Under the pieces are notes generated by a model that ran no database searches, was not told the origin of the DNA, and saw nothing but the letters and a program-made list of their open reading frames with translations. Shown here in pieces: positions 34,713 to 42,565 of a stretch of DNA of 64,000 nucleotides. The position numbers and the translations under genes are program-made. Every line of letters begins with the position of its first letter. Position 1 is the first letter of the stretch. Location of the stretch: the NCBI RefSeq assembly GCF_016916835.1, contig NZ_JAFFIX010000015.1:62001-126000 (forward strand). Reading direction: 5' to 3'. This DNA comes from Actinacidiphila bryophytorum (GTDB taxonomy: Bacteria; Actinomycetota; Actinomycetes; Streptomycetales; Streptomycetaceae).

Positions 34713-37466
34713 GTGAACGCCGGCGCCGCTGGACCGGACGCGGACGGATGGCCGGACGACTCCGCGCTGCTGACCGACGTGGTACGTGCCGTGCTCGCAC
34801 GGTCCACCGCGGGGGAGTGGACCGTGGGAGGCGACGGGTTCTGGTGCAGGGTGACGCCGCCCCGGCACGACCGCCGGGCGCAGGGCTGGAAACTGCACGT
34901 GTCGGCGACGCAGCTGAGCGCCCCTGTGGTGCTGTCGCGTGCCGCGGAGGTCCTGGTCCGCGCGGGGTGCGCGTTCAAGTTCGCGCGCGGTCTGAACGAA
35001 CTCGGCGAGCTTCTGTCGGCTTCCGTCCACCGCGGCAGCGGCGGGAAGTTCCTCACCGCTTATCCCCGTGACGACGCCCAGCTGCGCCGACTGGCCGTGG
35101 ACCTCGACCGGGTGACGGACGGTCTGCCGGGGCCGGAGGTGCTCTCCGACCGCGCGGTGCGGCCCGGCAGCCTGGTGCACTACCGCTTCGGGGTGTTCGG
35201 CGCGGAACCGGTGCTCGACAACGACGGCAGCCTCCAGTCGGTGCTCACCGCTCCGGACGGCCGGCGGGAGAAGGACCTGCGGCAGGCGTGGTTCAGCCCG
35301 CCGGCCTGGGCAGAACCGCCCTTCGCCGCTCCCGGACCCGCACCCGCCCCCGAGCAGGCCCCGTCCGCGGTCCTGCTCGGGGGCCGCTTCGCCGTCCGCG
35401 GGGCGGTGCGCCACTCCTACCGGGGCGGCGTCTTCCGCGCGCTCGACCACGAGACCGGCGCCGAGGTCGTCGTCAAGCAGGCCAGGCCGCACGTCATGGG
35501 GTGGCTCAGCGGGAAGGACGCGCGCGACACGCTGCGCCACGAGGCGGCGGTCCTCGACCTGCTGGGCACGACGGGCCTTGCGCCGCGCAAGGTGGCACTG
35601 CTCACCCAGCAGGAGAACGTCTTCCTCGCCGAGGAACTTGTCCCCGGTGTGACGCTGCGCGCCTGGGCGGCGGAGCGGGCCGTCGGGGCCTGGCGGGGGG
35701 CGGGCGTGCCGTGGGCCGAGGGCGTGCGGACAGTGCGGCAGCTGGTCGACGTCGTGGCCGCGGTGCACGGGCACGGCCTGGTACTGCGCGACCTGACGCC
35801 CGACAACCTGATGGTCACCCCGGAAGGCCGGCTGCGGCTGGTCGGCCTGGAACACGCGGTGGCGGAAGGCTCCCGGGTCCACCGCGTGTCCACCCTCTCC
35901 TACGCCAGCCCCGAGCAGACGTCCGCGCCGATCTTCGCGGTGGCACCCGCGCGGACGTCGGACCTCTACGGCCTCGGCGCGGTGATCTTCTTCCTGGTCA
36001 CCGGTGTTGATCCGCTGCTGCCCCTGGACGAGCCCGCCCTGCGGCCCGGCCATGGGCGGCTGGCTGCCCTGGTGGGCGCCGCGGGCACGCACATGGAGAC
36101 CCTGCGCCGGCTCTCGCCGCTGGTGCTCGGGCTGACCCGCGACGAGCCGGGGCGGCGCTGGTCACTGGCACGGGCGCGGGAGTTCCTGGCCGCGCCGCCG
36201 CCCGACACCCCGGCCCTCCCCGCCGGCCGCACCAGCGCCGGCCCCGGCCGCCCGGCCGCGGACACCCTGCCGGACGCCGTCGTCGAGCAGCTGGTCGAGG
36301 ACGGTCTCGGCTATCTGGTGGCCACGATGACACCCCAAGGAGAGCGCCTCTGGAAGCCCGACGTCGAGGGCGCGACCAAGGACGCGTGCAGCGTCCAGCA
36401 CGGTGCGGCCGGCGTCCTGGGCGTGCTGACCCGCGCGGCACGGCTGCGCGGCGGCGCTCCCCTGCGCGCCGCGGTGGCCGCGACCGCCGGGTGGGTCGGC
36501 GAGCGGCTCACCGCGGCTTCGCCTCTGCTGCCAGGCCTGTACTCCGGGCGGTCGGGCACTGCGTGGGCACTGCACGACGCGGCCGGGCTGCTGGACGACG
36601 CCCCGCTCTCCCGTGCGGCGGCCGACCTGGCCCTGCGCGTGCCTGTCCTGTGGCCGAGTCCCGGCGTCTGCCACGGGGCGGCCGGTGCCGGGACGGCCCA
36701 GCTCCACTTCTGGCAGGCGACCGGCGACGAGCGGTTCCTGCACCGGGCGGCCGAGGCCGCGGACGGCGTGCTGCGTGCGGCGCGGGAGCGGGAAGGGCGG
36801 CACGTGTGGCCGGTACCGGAGACGTTCGACTCGGCGCTCGCCGGCTCGGTGCACTACGGGTTCGCCCACGGTGTGGCGGGAGTGGGCGCGTTCCTGCTCT
36901 GCGCGGGTACGGCGACGGGCCGCGCGGAGTACCTGGACGGCGCCCTTCGCGCGGGCAGGACGCTCGACGAGGTGGCCGACAGGGAGGGCGGCCTGGCGTG
37001 GTGGCCGCCCGGCGAGGGGGCCGACCGGGGCGTGGCCGGGCAGTTGCACCGGTGCAGCGGCTCCTCCGGGGTCGGCACGTTCCTGGTCCGCCTGTGGGCG
37101 GTGACCGGCCAGGCGCGGTTCAGGGAACTGGCGCAGGCGGGTGCCGCCGCGGTCCACCGGGACCGGTGGCACGCCTCGACCGCCGCCTGCCACGGGCTGG
37201 CCGGGGACGGCGACTTCCTGCTGGACCTCGCCGATCTCACCGGCGACGGGCGCTACCGCGAGTGGGCCGGCCACCTGGCCGCGGTGATGTACGCCCGGCA
37301 CGCGGTGCATGACGGCCGGACCGTCCTGCCGGACGAGTCCGGCGCCGCGGTCACCGCAGGCCACGGTACGGGTCTCGCCGGCGCGCTGGGCTTCCTGCTG
37401 CGCCTGCGGCACGGCGGCCCGCGCCTGTGGATGACCGACGAACTCCTCACAGCAGAAGGGAGGTGA
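34713..37466 (+). CDS. lanL: Class IV lanthipeptide synthetase LanL1 (lyase-kinase-cyclase)
   Basis: The 917-residue protein has the LanL layout: phosphoSer/Thr lyase domain (about 15-215; GWKLHVSATQLSAP near 58, then FKFARG and SGGKFLTAYPRDD), Ser/Thr kinase-like domain (about 225-500; VVVKQA for the ATP lysine, LRDLTPDN with Asp360), and LanC-type cyclase (about 520-917). The cyclase has zinc ligands Cys781, Cys826 and His827 (CHG type), which distinguishes class IV from class III. One key residue is odd: the metal-binding Asp of the DFG-equivalent is Gly378 (RLRLVGLEHA), whereas LanL2 has Asp. GTG 34713 follows AGGAGG by six bases. It would phosphorylate, eliminate and cyclise the precursor encoded 104 bp downstream; with Gly378 phosphorylation may be weak or need LanL2. 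Confidence 0.92.
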   Translation: MNAGAAGPDADGWPDDSALLTDVVRAVLARSTAGEWTVGGDGFWCRVTPPRHDRRAQGWKLHVSATQLSAPVVLSRAAEVLVRAGCAFKFARGLNELGELLSASVHRGSGGKFLTAYPRDDAQLRRLAVDLDRVTDGLPGPEVLSDRAVRPGSLVHYRFGVFGAEPVLDNDGSLQSVLTAPDGRREKDLRQAWFSPPAWAEPPFAAPGPAPAPEQAPSAVLLGGRFAVRGAVRHSYRGGVFRALDHETGAEVVVKQARPHVMGWLSGKDARDTLRHEAAVLDLLGTTGLAPRKVALLTQQENVFLAEELVPGVTLRAWAAERAVGAWRGAGVPWAEGVRTVRQLVDVVAAVHGHGLVLRDLTPDNLMVTPEGRLRLVGLEHAVAEGSRVHRVSTLSYASPEQTSAPIFAVAPARTSDLYGLGAVIFFLVTGVDPLLPLDEPALRPGHGRLAALVGAAGTHMETLRRLSPLVLGLTRDEPGRRWSLARAREFLAAPPPDTPALPAGRTSAGPGRPAADTLPDAVVEQLVEDGLGYLVATMTPQGERLWKPDVEGATKDACSVQHGAAGVLGVLTRAARLRGGAPLRAAVAATAGWVGERLTAASPLLPGLYSGRSGTAWALHDAAGLLDDAPLSRAAADLALRVPVLWPSPGVCHGAAGAGTAQLHFWQATGDERFLHRAAEAADGVLRAAREREGRHVWPVPETFDSALAGSVHYGFAHGVAGVGAFLLCAGTATGRAEYLDGALRAGRTLDEVADREGGLAWWPPGEGADRGVAGQLHRCSGSSGVGTFLVRLWAVTGQARFRELAQAGAAAVHRDRWHASTAACHGLAGDGDFLLDLADLTGDGRYREWAGHLAAVMYARHAVHDGRTVLPDESGAAVTAGHGTGLAGALGFLLRLRHGGPRLWMTDELLTAEGR

Positions 37467-37570
37467 GGGCCGGCCAGGCCGACACCCGACGGGCGGGGCA
37501 GCCGCCGGCCGCAACCGCGATCGCCACCGCCGCCATGCCGTCACAGTGACCACACCCAGGAGGACTTGCC

Positions 37571-37705
37571 GTGGACAACGACATCAGCGCACTCGAGCAC
37601 CTGCCCGCAGAGACCGAGGAGGACGCCTTCGCCGCCGCCCACCGGTCGTGCGGCCACACGTGCGGGAGCGAGACGATCACCATCATCACCCGTACCAGCC
37701 TGTAG
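37571..37705 (+). CDS. lanA: Lanthipeptide precursor LanA1 (44 residues)
   Basis: A small gene with GTG start and AGGAGG seven bases upstream, directly after lanL1. The leader (residues 1-24) is acidic and helical with LEHLPAETEED, similar to class IV leaders such as that of venezuelin. The core, probably from residue 24 or 25 (HRSCGHTCGSETITIITRTSL), has Cys27 and Cys31 and eight Ser/Thr (26, 30, 33, 35, 37, 40, 42, 43). Cys31 can close on dehydrated Ser26; Cys27 has no suitable Ser/Thr before it in the core. It is the natural substrate of LanL1. Confidence 0.85.
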   Translation: MDNDISALEHLPAETEEDAFAAAHRSCGHTCGSETITIITRTSL

Positions 37706-37711
37706 CGCCGT

Positions 37712-37740
37712 TCCGGTCCCCCGGCGTGCGGGGGACCGGA
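37712..37740. terminator. Bidirectional terminator between lanA1 and the lanB operon
   Basis: TCCGGTCCCC / GGGGACCGGA, a perfect 10-bp stem with nine-base loop, lies in the 43-bp gap between convergent ends and can stop both transcripts. Confidence 0.75.
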
Positions 37741-37748
37741 CGGGCCGG

Positions 37749-38357
37749 TCAGGCGGCGAAATGCCTGACCACCCTGGGCAGGACGACCGCGTTCCACCCG
37801 GTCATGTCGATGCACAGAGCCGGCTTCCGGGCGGGCGTGCCGTCGGCTCCCGCGGCCCAGACGCGGGCCAGACCCCCGGCGAGGTCGGCTGTCGTGACGC
37901 GCGCCCACGGGATCGTCCTGGCGAAAGGGCGGCGGGGACGGACGCCTTCGGGGCTCACGTCGACACGGGAGGACCTGGGGCCGCCGAAGGTGACGGTCGT
38001 CCCGGCGGACACCGTACGGACCGCGCTCTCGGCTATGCGGGGGCACACCGTGCTCTCCAGCAGGTCCACCAGCCGCCGCCACGTCACCGCGGCGTCCTCC
38101 AACTCCGTGCCCTTGCGGTAGGCGGTGAAGGCGAAGGTGTGCGTGCGCGCGCCCTGGGCGAGGCCGATGACGTAACTGGCCTGGTTGATGCGCGTCGCCG
38201 CGCGGTAGACGACGCGGTCGACCAGGTGCAGGGGGAATTCGTGGCCGCCGATGGTGATCCCGTCCTGCCCGGCGACGAGTTCGCGCTTTGCGTGGCGCAG
38301 CCGGATCTCGTCGTGGGAGGCATCACCGGTCGCGGGATGCAGGTGTCGGTCGCTCAT
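37749..38357 (-). CDS. Protein of unknown function at the end of the lanB operon
   Basis: The 202-residue protein has a beta-rich, PH-like look (ELVAGQDGITIGGHEFPLHL near residue 27, then VDRVVYRAATRINQASYVIG) without recognised family or motifs, signal peptide or membrane segment. It follows the ATP-grasp gene by 48 bp and ends next to a shared terminator. Streptomycetes often have such single-domain proteins in specialised operons; function not assignable. Confidence 0.7.
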   Translation of the reverse strand: MSDRHLHPATGDASHDEIRLRHAKRELVAGQDGITIGGHEFPLHLVDRVVYRAATRINQASYVIGLAQGARTHTFAFTAYRKGTELEDAAVTWRRLVDLLESTVCPRIAESAVRTVSAGTTVTFGGPRSSRVDVSPEGVRPRRPFARTIPWARVTTADLAGGLARVWAAGADGTPARKPALCIDMTGWNAVVLPRVVRHFAA

Positions 38358-38405
38358 GGAGATCCTTTGTCGGAGTGACGGGGGAGGGCGAGGTGCCCGG
38401 ACTGC

Positions 38406-39818
38406 TCAGGCGGTGACCGAGCCGGAAGGAGGCGGCGGCTCTGGGGCGGACGCGTGGAATCCGCAGCCGAAGTGCGCGCCGTTGGCGAGGCTCACCACGG
38501 GCAGCGGGCCGGAGGCGGGCAGCGCCCTGACGAGGATCCCGGCGTGGCCTGCGGCCATCGAGTAGACGCCCCAGGCGACCGCCCACGGGAGCGCAGGGCC
38601 GCCCTCGGGGTCGGGGAACCACTCCGGCACCGGCTGGACCGCCTGCTGGACGACCCAGGGGCCGCCGGCCGCCTCCGCCAGCCGGTCGCCCCACACCTCT
38701 GACGTCACGTCAGGCAGCCAGCCGAGGGCGACGCCCTTGCCCCCGTGGAGCGAGGTGGGCTTGAGGACGAGTCCGCGCCGGTGCTCCGCGGCGTATTCGA
38801 ACAGGTCCCCGACCCGGCCGTCGGGCAGCAGCGCCGGGCCGGGCCTGACCAGCCTCGTCCAGGGGAGCAGCCGACCGCACGCCTCCCGCTGGGCGGGCGT
38901 CAGCCCGTCCTGTCCTTGCGGCGTCGAGAGCAGGGCCAAGGCGCCCTTGCTTCCGAAGAGTTCCGCGTCCAGGGGCGTGAAGACCTGCACCTCGTCGTGT
39001 TCTGCCGCCTGCAGGAGCGGTTCGAGCAGCGCCTGCGCCCCGGGACGGACCACGTCCTCGATCATGAAGAACCGGTACACGACGTCGACCGGCCGGTCGC
39101 CCAGCCGCAGCCGGCCGCCGCTGCGGGTCAGCTCGCCGAGGTGGCCTGTCACGGTGGTCAAGCCGAAACGGGCCCAGTCCGCGGCGAAGCGCCGCAGGTA
39201 GCGCTCCATGAAGGGGTAGCTGTCCGGCCACTCCACCAGCGCGACGACGGGCGCCGTGCCCTCGGGGAAACCCGTCTCCTCCCGCAGGGTGCGGACCAGT
39301 TCCCGGCGCGTGTCCGCGAACGCCAGCCGCTGGGAGGCCAGGAAGCCGCGCATCCCCGGCTGCTCCCGCACGGCACGGCACATGTCCGCGTTCTCGGTGC
39401 CGCCCGTGCTGCTGCCGAGATTCCACTCCAGGAGGCGGAAGCCGCCGGCGTCCCTGAACAGGTCGGCGCGCCCCATCCGCGTCAGCGCCTGGTGCCGTGC
39501 GGAACGGCTGCGCAGGGCGCAGCGGACCTGGAAGTCGTCGAAGCCGATCGCGCGCGCGAAGGCGGCGGTGTCGCCGTCGAAGAGCCGGTCCGGCAGCGTG
39601 GTCAGGCACTCCCGCAGCAGGCCCAGGTCGGATTCCAGATGCTGCTGTTCCGCAGCACCGAGGAAGACCGGCCTTGACAGGTACCGGCCGCCGTACATGG
39701 TGCGTGCGGCCTCAGTCTCCGGCACCGGGCGGACCGGCTGACCGCCGAACTCCTCCAGGTACGCGGCGGTGATCCGGTCGGACCCCGCCCGCAGCCGCTT
39801 GTCGTCCCCGGCCGTCAC
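38406..39818 (-). CDS. ATP-grasp-like ligase (glutathionylspermidine synthase-type)
   Basis: The 470-residue protein resembles circularly permuted ATP-grasp proteins. Recognisable parts are FRLLEWNLGSSTGGTENADM near residue 133, VVALVEWPDSYPFMERYL near 190, and the ATP-binding stretch GLVLKPTSLHGGKGVALGW near 352 with Lys and the glycine loop, followed by WVVQQAVQPVPEW. These enzymes form amide bonds through acyl phosphates. GTG 39818 overlaps the APH-like gene's stop by four bases (GTGA). In this operon it may ligate an amino acid or peptide made by the LanB-type proteins. The fold assignment is by motif recognition and not certain. Confidence 0.6.
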   Translation of the reverse strand: MTAGDDKRLRAGSDRITAAYLEEFGGQPVRPVPETEAARTMYGGRYLSRPVFLGAAEQQHLESDLGLLRECLTTLPDRLFDGDTAAFARAIGFDDFQVRCALRSRSARHQALTRMGRADLFRDAGGFRLLEWNLGSSTGGTENADMCRAVREQPGMRGFLASQRLAFADTRRELVRTLREETGFPEGTAPVVALVEWPDSYPFMERYLRRFAADWARFGLTTVTGHLGELTRSGGRLRLGDRPVDVVYRFFMIEDVVRPGAQALLEPLLQAAEHDEVQVFTPLDAELFGSKGALALLSTPQGQDGLTPAQREACGRLLPWTRLVRPGPALLPDGRVGDLFEYAAEHRRGLVLKPTSLHGGKGVALGWLPDVTSEVWGDRLAEAAGGPWVVQQAVQPVPEWFPDPEGGPALPWAVAWGVYSMAAGHAGILVRALPASGPLPVVSLANGAHFGCGFHASAPEPPPPSGSVTA

Positions 39819-40738
39819 CAGTCCGTCTCCAGTTCTGTGGCCAGGGCGCGGACCCGGTCCACCTGGGCCTGGCCGAGCAGCGGGTCGGGTGCCACCGAGC
39901 GGAAGACGAGGGCGAGCATGACCGCCGTGTCCAGCCGGTAGAGGATGTCGGCGGCGGGCGAGGGGTCCGGCAGTCCTGCGACGGCCGCGTAGCCGCGCAG
40001 GACCGACGGCGCGTCGAGGCCGTTCTCCTCGACGGCGGCGTATTCGGTCAGCCGGGCGAGTTCCATCCGGGGATCGCCGACCAGCGTGTTCGACCAGTCG
40101 ATCAGCGCGGCCAGGCGGCCCGACCGGCACAGCAGGTTCTGCCGGCGGGGGTCCAGGTGCAGCAGGCTCCTCCCCGGTGAGGCCGCCCGGAGCCGGTCGG
40201 CGATCTCCTCGGCGGCGGGAATCTCCGGCACCGCCGGATCGAGGTCCCGCAGTCGCGCGTGGCGTTCGGGAAGCCGCCGGGCGATCAACTCGGGCAGTTC
40301 CAGGCCGTACTGGAGGACCGGCGCGAGGCCAGGCGGTCTCTCCCGGTGCAGCCGGGCCAGGAGGGCGCCGAACTCGTCCCAGCGCGGGGCCGACAGGTCG
40401 GACTCCACGAAGCGGGAGACCAGGACGGGAAGCCCGTCCCGCCCGTCGAGCAGTTCGACGGGTGCCGCGGCGGGGAAACCGCGGTCACGCAGCCAGTGCC
40501 CCAGCACGTACTCCTGCTCCAGCAGCCTTTCCGCGCTGACGCCGACGTTGTTGGCCGTCCGGAAGACGCGCACGCGGGGGACCCGGAGCACGACGCGGCC
40601 GATCTGCGGTGCCGTCGTCTCGAACACCACGAACTCGACGCCCTGCGCCAGCGGACGGGGCGTCTCCCAGCCGCGCCGGGCGGCCAGTTCCGCTGCCGCG
40701 GACGCCTGCGCCGCGTGCCCCGCAGGTCCGCCGGTCAT
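39815..40738 (-). CDS. Aminoglycoside phosphotransferase-like kinase
   Basis: The 307-residue protein has the APH/choline-kinase fold: ATP lysine region QIGRVVLRVPRVRVF near residue 45, PVLVSRFVESD linker near 105, catalytic LLHLDPRRQNLL near 202 (His-x-Asp-x4-Asn), and LIDWSNTLVGDPRMELA near 225. Such kinases phosphorylate hydroxyl groups of small molecules; in class V lanthipeptide and thioamitide pathways APH-like enzymes act on peptide Ser/Thr together with a HopA1-like lyase, which is not seen here. ATG 40738 overlaps the preceding stop (ATGA). Confidence 0.82.
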   Translation of the reverse strand: MTGGPAGHAAQASAAAELAARRGWETPRPLAQGVEFVVFETTAPQIGRVVLRVPRVRVFRTANNVGVSAERLLEQEYVLGHWLRDRGFPAAAPVELLDGRDGLPVLVSRFVESDLSAPRWDEFGALLARLHRERPPGLAPVLQYGLELPELIARRLPERHARLRDLDPAVPEIPAAEEIADRLRAASPGRSLLHLDPRRQNLLCRSGRLAALIDWSNTLVGDPRMELARLTEYAAVEENGLDAPSVLRGYAAVAGLPDPSPAADILYRLDTAVMLALVFRSVAPDPLLGQAQVDRVRALATELETDW

Positions 40739-41814
40739 GCGCTCTCCGCGACGAGCTGCTCCGACGCGGGGCGGTCCGACCCGAGCCGGTCCCGGCGTTG
40801 CCAGGCCCGGCTGAGCCACTGTTCGTACGCGGCCCCTTCCGGCCGGTCCAGGGTGAGGCACAGCGGCTCGATGACACGGTCGCGCCCGCCGGCGAAACCG
40901 CCGTGCAGCATCGTGAGGTTGTTTCCCACGAGAAGGTCGAAGCGCTCGCTCGGGGCGATGATCTCGTAGCGGTTCCTGAAGTCCGGCCAGGACAGGCCGG
41001 CGGCCAGCATGACGGCATGGCAGAACACCCGCTCCACCGGGCCCGCGCAGCGTCCGCAGGCACACCCGGCAGCCAGACCGGACAGGAGGGGGAAGCGCCG
41101 CACCGCCGCCTGCGGCAGCAGATCCTCGCAGTGCAGCAGCGGTGTGGTGACCAGCGCCTCCTCGGTGACTCCGAGCATCCCGGCGAGTGTGGGGTAGGCC
41201 GTGCCGTGCGTCTCGCGGGCGGCAAGGCACCGGCGGAGGTTCGCGGCCAGCCACTCGGGTGTGGAGCCGGCCCGTTCGCCTCCCCGGGAGGCGCGTACGT
41301 CCGCCAGGATGCGGAGCCAGTCGTAGTACGTGGTGGCGCTCAGGCCCGTTCCCGGAGCGGATACGAAGATGCCCTGGTAGAGCTTGTGCACGTGCGTGGT
41401 CGTGAACCCGCTGTCGGAGAAGGTCCGTTGCGCGGGCGTCCAGCCGGGCACGTCGAGCGTGCTGGGCGTGAGGTACGAGGCGTGCTGGCCGTCATGGTGC
41501 GGGAGCAGCGAGCGGACCGCGAAGTCGGCGGCGACCGGGGTCTGCTGCGCCCTGTCGATCTCGACCTCAAGACGTTCCGGGGCTCCGGCGGCGACCAGGG
41601 CGTTGCGCAGCTCGTGGACCAGGAGGCGGGCGATGTCGCGGCTCGGATGCTCGTCGAGGCGCAGCGCGCCGATCCGGAAGACGGCGAAACCGTGCCGCTC
41701 CACCTGCGAGGCCGCGGCTGCCGCCGTGTCCGCCGCCGCCTGCCCGCGGTTGCGCGGGCCGAGCAGGGGCGAGCAGTCGACGAACTGGTCGGGCCGGGGG
41801 AATCTCATGTCCAC
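40735..41814 (-). CDS. TauD/TfdA-like Fe(II)/2-oxoglutarate oxygenase, divergent
   Basis: The 359-residue protein has a jelly-roll look with an HHDGQHASYL segment near residue 110 (His-Asp of a possible iron facial triad) and GNNLTMLHGGFAGGRDRVIE near 300, matching the distal His and the 2-oxoglutarate-binding Arg of TauD-like enzymes. Between them is an unusual cysteine cluster, GCACGRCAG near 247 with further Cys nearby, which is not part of the family and could bind a metal. It would hydroxylate or otherwise oxidise an amino-acid-like substrate. GTG 41814 is 22 bp after the methyltransferase stop. Confidence 0.6.
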   Translation of the reverse strand: MDMRFPRPDQFVDCSPLLGPRNRGQAAADTAAAAASQVERHGFAVFRIGALRLDEHPSRDIARLLVHELRNALVAAGAPERLEVEIDRAQQTPVAADFAVRSLLPHHDGQHASYLTPSTLDVPGWTPAQRTFSDSGFTTTHVHKLYQGIFVSAPGTGLSATTYYDWLRILADVRASRGGERAGSTPEWLAANLRRCLAARETHGTAYPTLAGMLGVTEEALVTTPLLHCEDLLPQAAVRRFPLLSGLAAGCACGRCAGPVERVFCHAVMLAAGLSWPDFRNRYEIIAPSERFDLLVGNNLTMLHGGFAGGRDRVIEPLCLTLDRPEGAAYEQWLSRAWQRRDRLGSDRPASEQLVAESA

Positions 41815-41836
41815 GGGTCACCTTTCGGGGGACGCC

Positions 41837-42565
41837 TTACTTGATGGCGAGAAAACCTTCGAAACACACGTACTTCTGAATGGTCATCACCTGTGAGAAG
41901 CCCGCGGCGCGCAGCAGTTCGGTGTTCTTCTCGGAGGTCAGCGGATCGAGAACGCCTTTCAGGCTGCGGGACTTGCCGATGATCTCGTGGGGGCTGTAGC
42001 CGCGGCCCATCTTGTATTCCACGTAGGTCTGCTGCATGAGGTCCTGGAGCACCGGGGTCGGCGATCTGACCTTCTCGAAGAGCACCAGGCCGCCGCCCTT
42101 GGGCAGGGCGGCGCACAGCTGCCGGAGCAGGTCCTGCCTGCGGTCCTGGGGCATGAACTGCAGCGTGTAGTACAGCGCGACGAACTCCATGCGGTCGAAG
42201 CCCATCGTGCAGGCGTCCGCCTGCAGCACCGCGATCCGGGTATCGGTGCCGCAGCGCTGCCGCGCGACCTCGGCCATGGCCGGCTCGATGTCCACGGCCA
42301 CGAAGCGGATGCCGGGATCCCGGTGGCGGCGGGCGAGCGCGAGTGTCAGGGTCGCGGTCGAGCAGCCGATCTCGTAGACCCGCGACGTCGGTCTGACGAA
42401 GAAGTCGGAGAGCTGCGCGACGAGGTCGTGGCCCTCCTGGTAGAGCGGGATGCTCTTGCTGACGTGGCCGTCGAAATGCTCGGCGACGCCGTCGCCGAAG
42501 GTCCAGCGCGCGTCGTCGGCCATGATGCCGTCACCGACCGGCGTCAGGAGCACGGGGTCCGTCAT
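41837..42565 (-). CDS. SAM-dependent methyltransferase, CmoA-like
   Basis: The 242-residue protein resembles CmoA-type methyltransferases: a DGHVSKSIPLYQEGHDLVAQ segment near residue 33, SAM motif VYEIGCSTATLTLALARR near 64, IRFVAVDIEPAM near 87, FVALYYTLQFMPQDRR near 123 and GGGLVLFEKV near 149. CmoA makes carboxy-SAM for tRNA modification; here the operon context suggests a specialised-metabolite role, with methyl or carboxymethyl transfer both conceivable. ATG 42565 overlaps the exporter's stop by four bases. Confidence 0.8.
   Translation of the reverse strand: MTDPVLLTPVGDGIMADDARWTFGDGVAEHFDGHVSKSIPLYQEGHDLVAQLSDFFVRPTSRVYEIGCSTATLTLALARRHRDPGIRFVAVDIEPAMAEVARQRCGTDTRIAVLQADACTMGFDRMEFVALYYTLQFMPQDRRQDLLRQLCAALPKGGGLVLFEKVRSPTPVLQDLMQQTYVEYKMGRGYSPHEIIGKSRSLKGVLDPLTSEKNTELLRAAGFSQVMTIQKYVCFEGFLAIK

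Noticed and set aside
34713..37466. Class III (LanKC) assignment for LanL1 and LanL2
   Set aside because: Both cyclase domains keep the zinc ligands, which class III enzymes lack.
38406..40738. Class V lanthipeptide or thioamitide pathway, suggested by the APH-like kinase
   Set aside because: No HopA1-like lyase, YcaO/TfuA or class V cyclase is present; the adjoining protein looks ATP-grasp-like instead.
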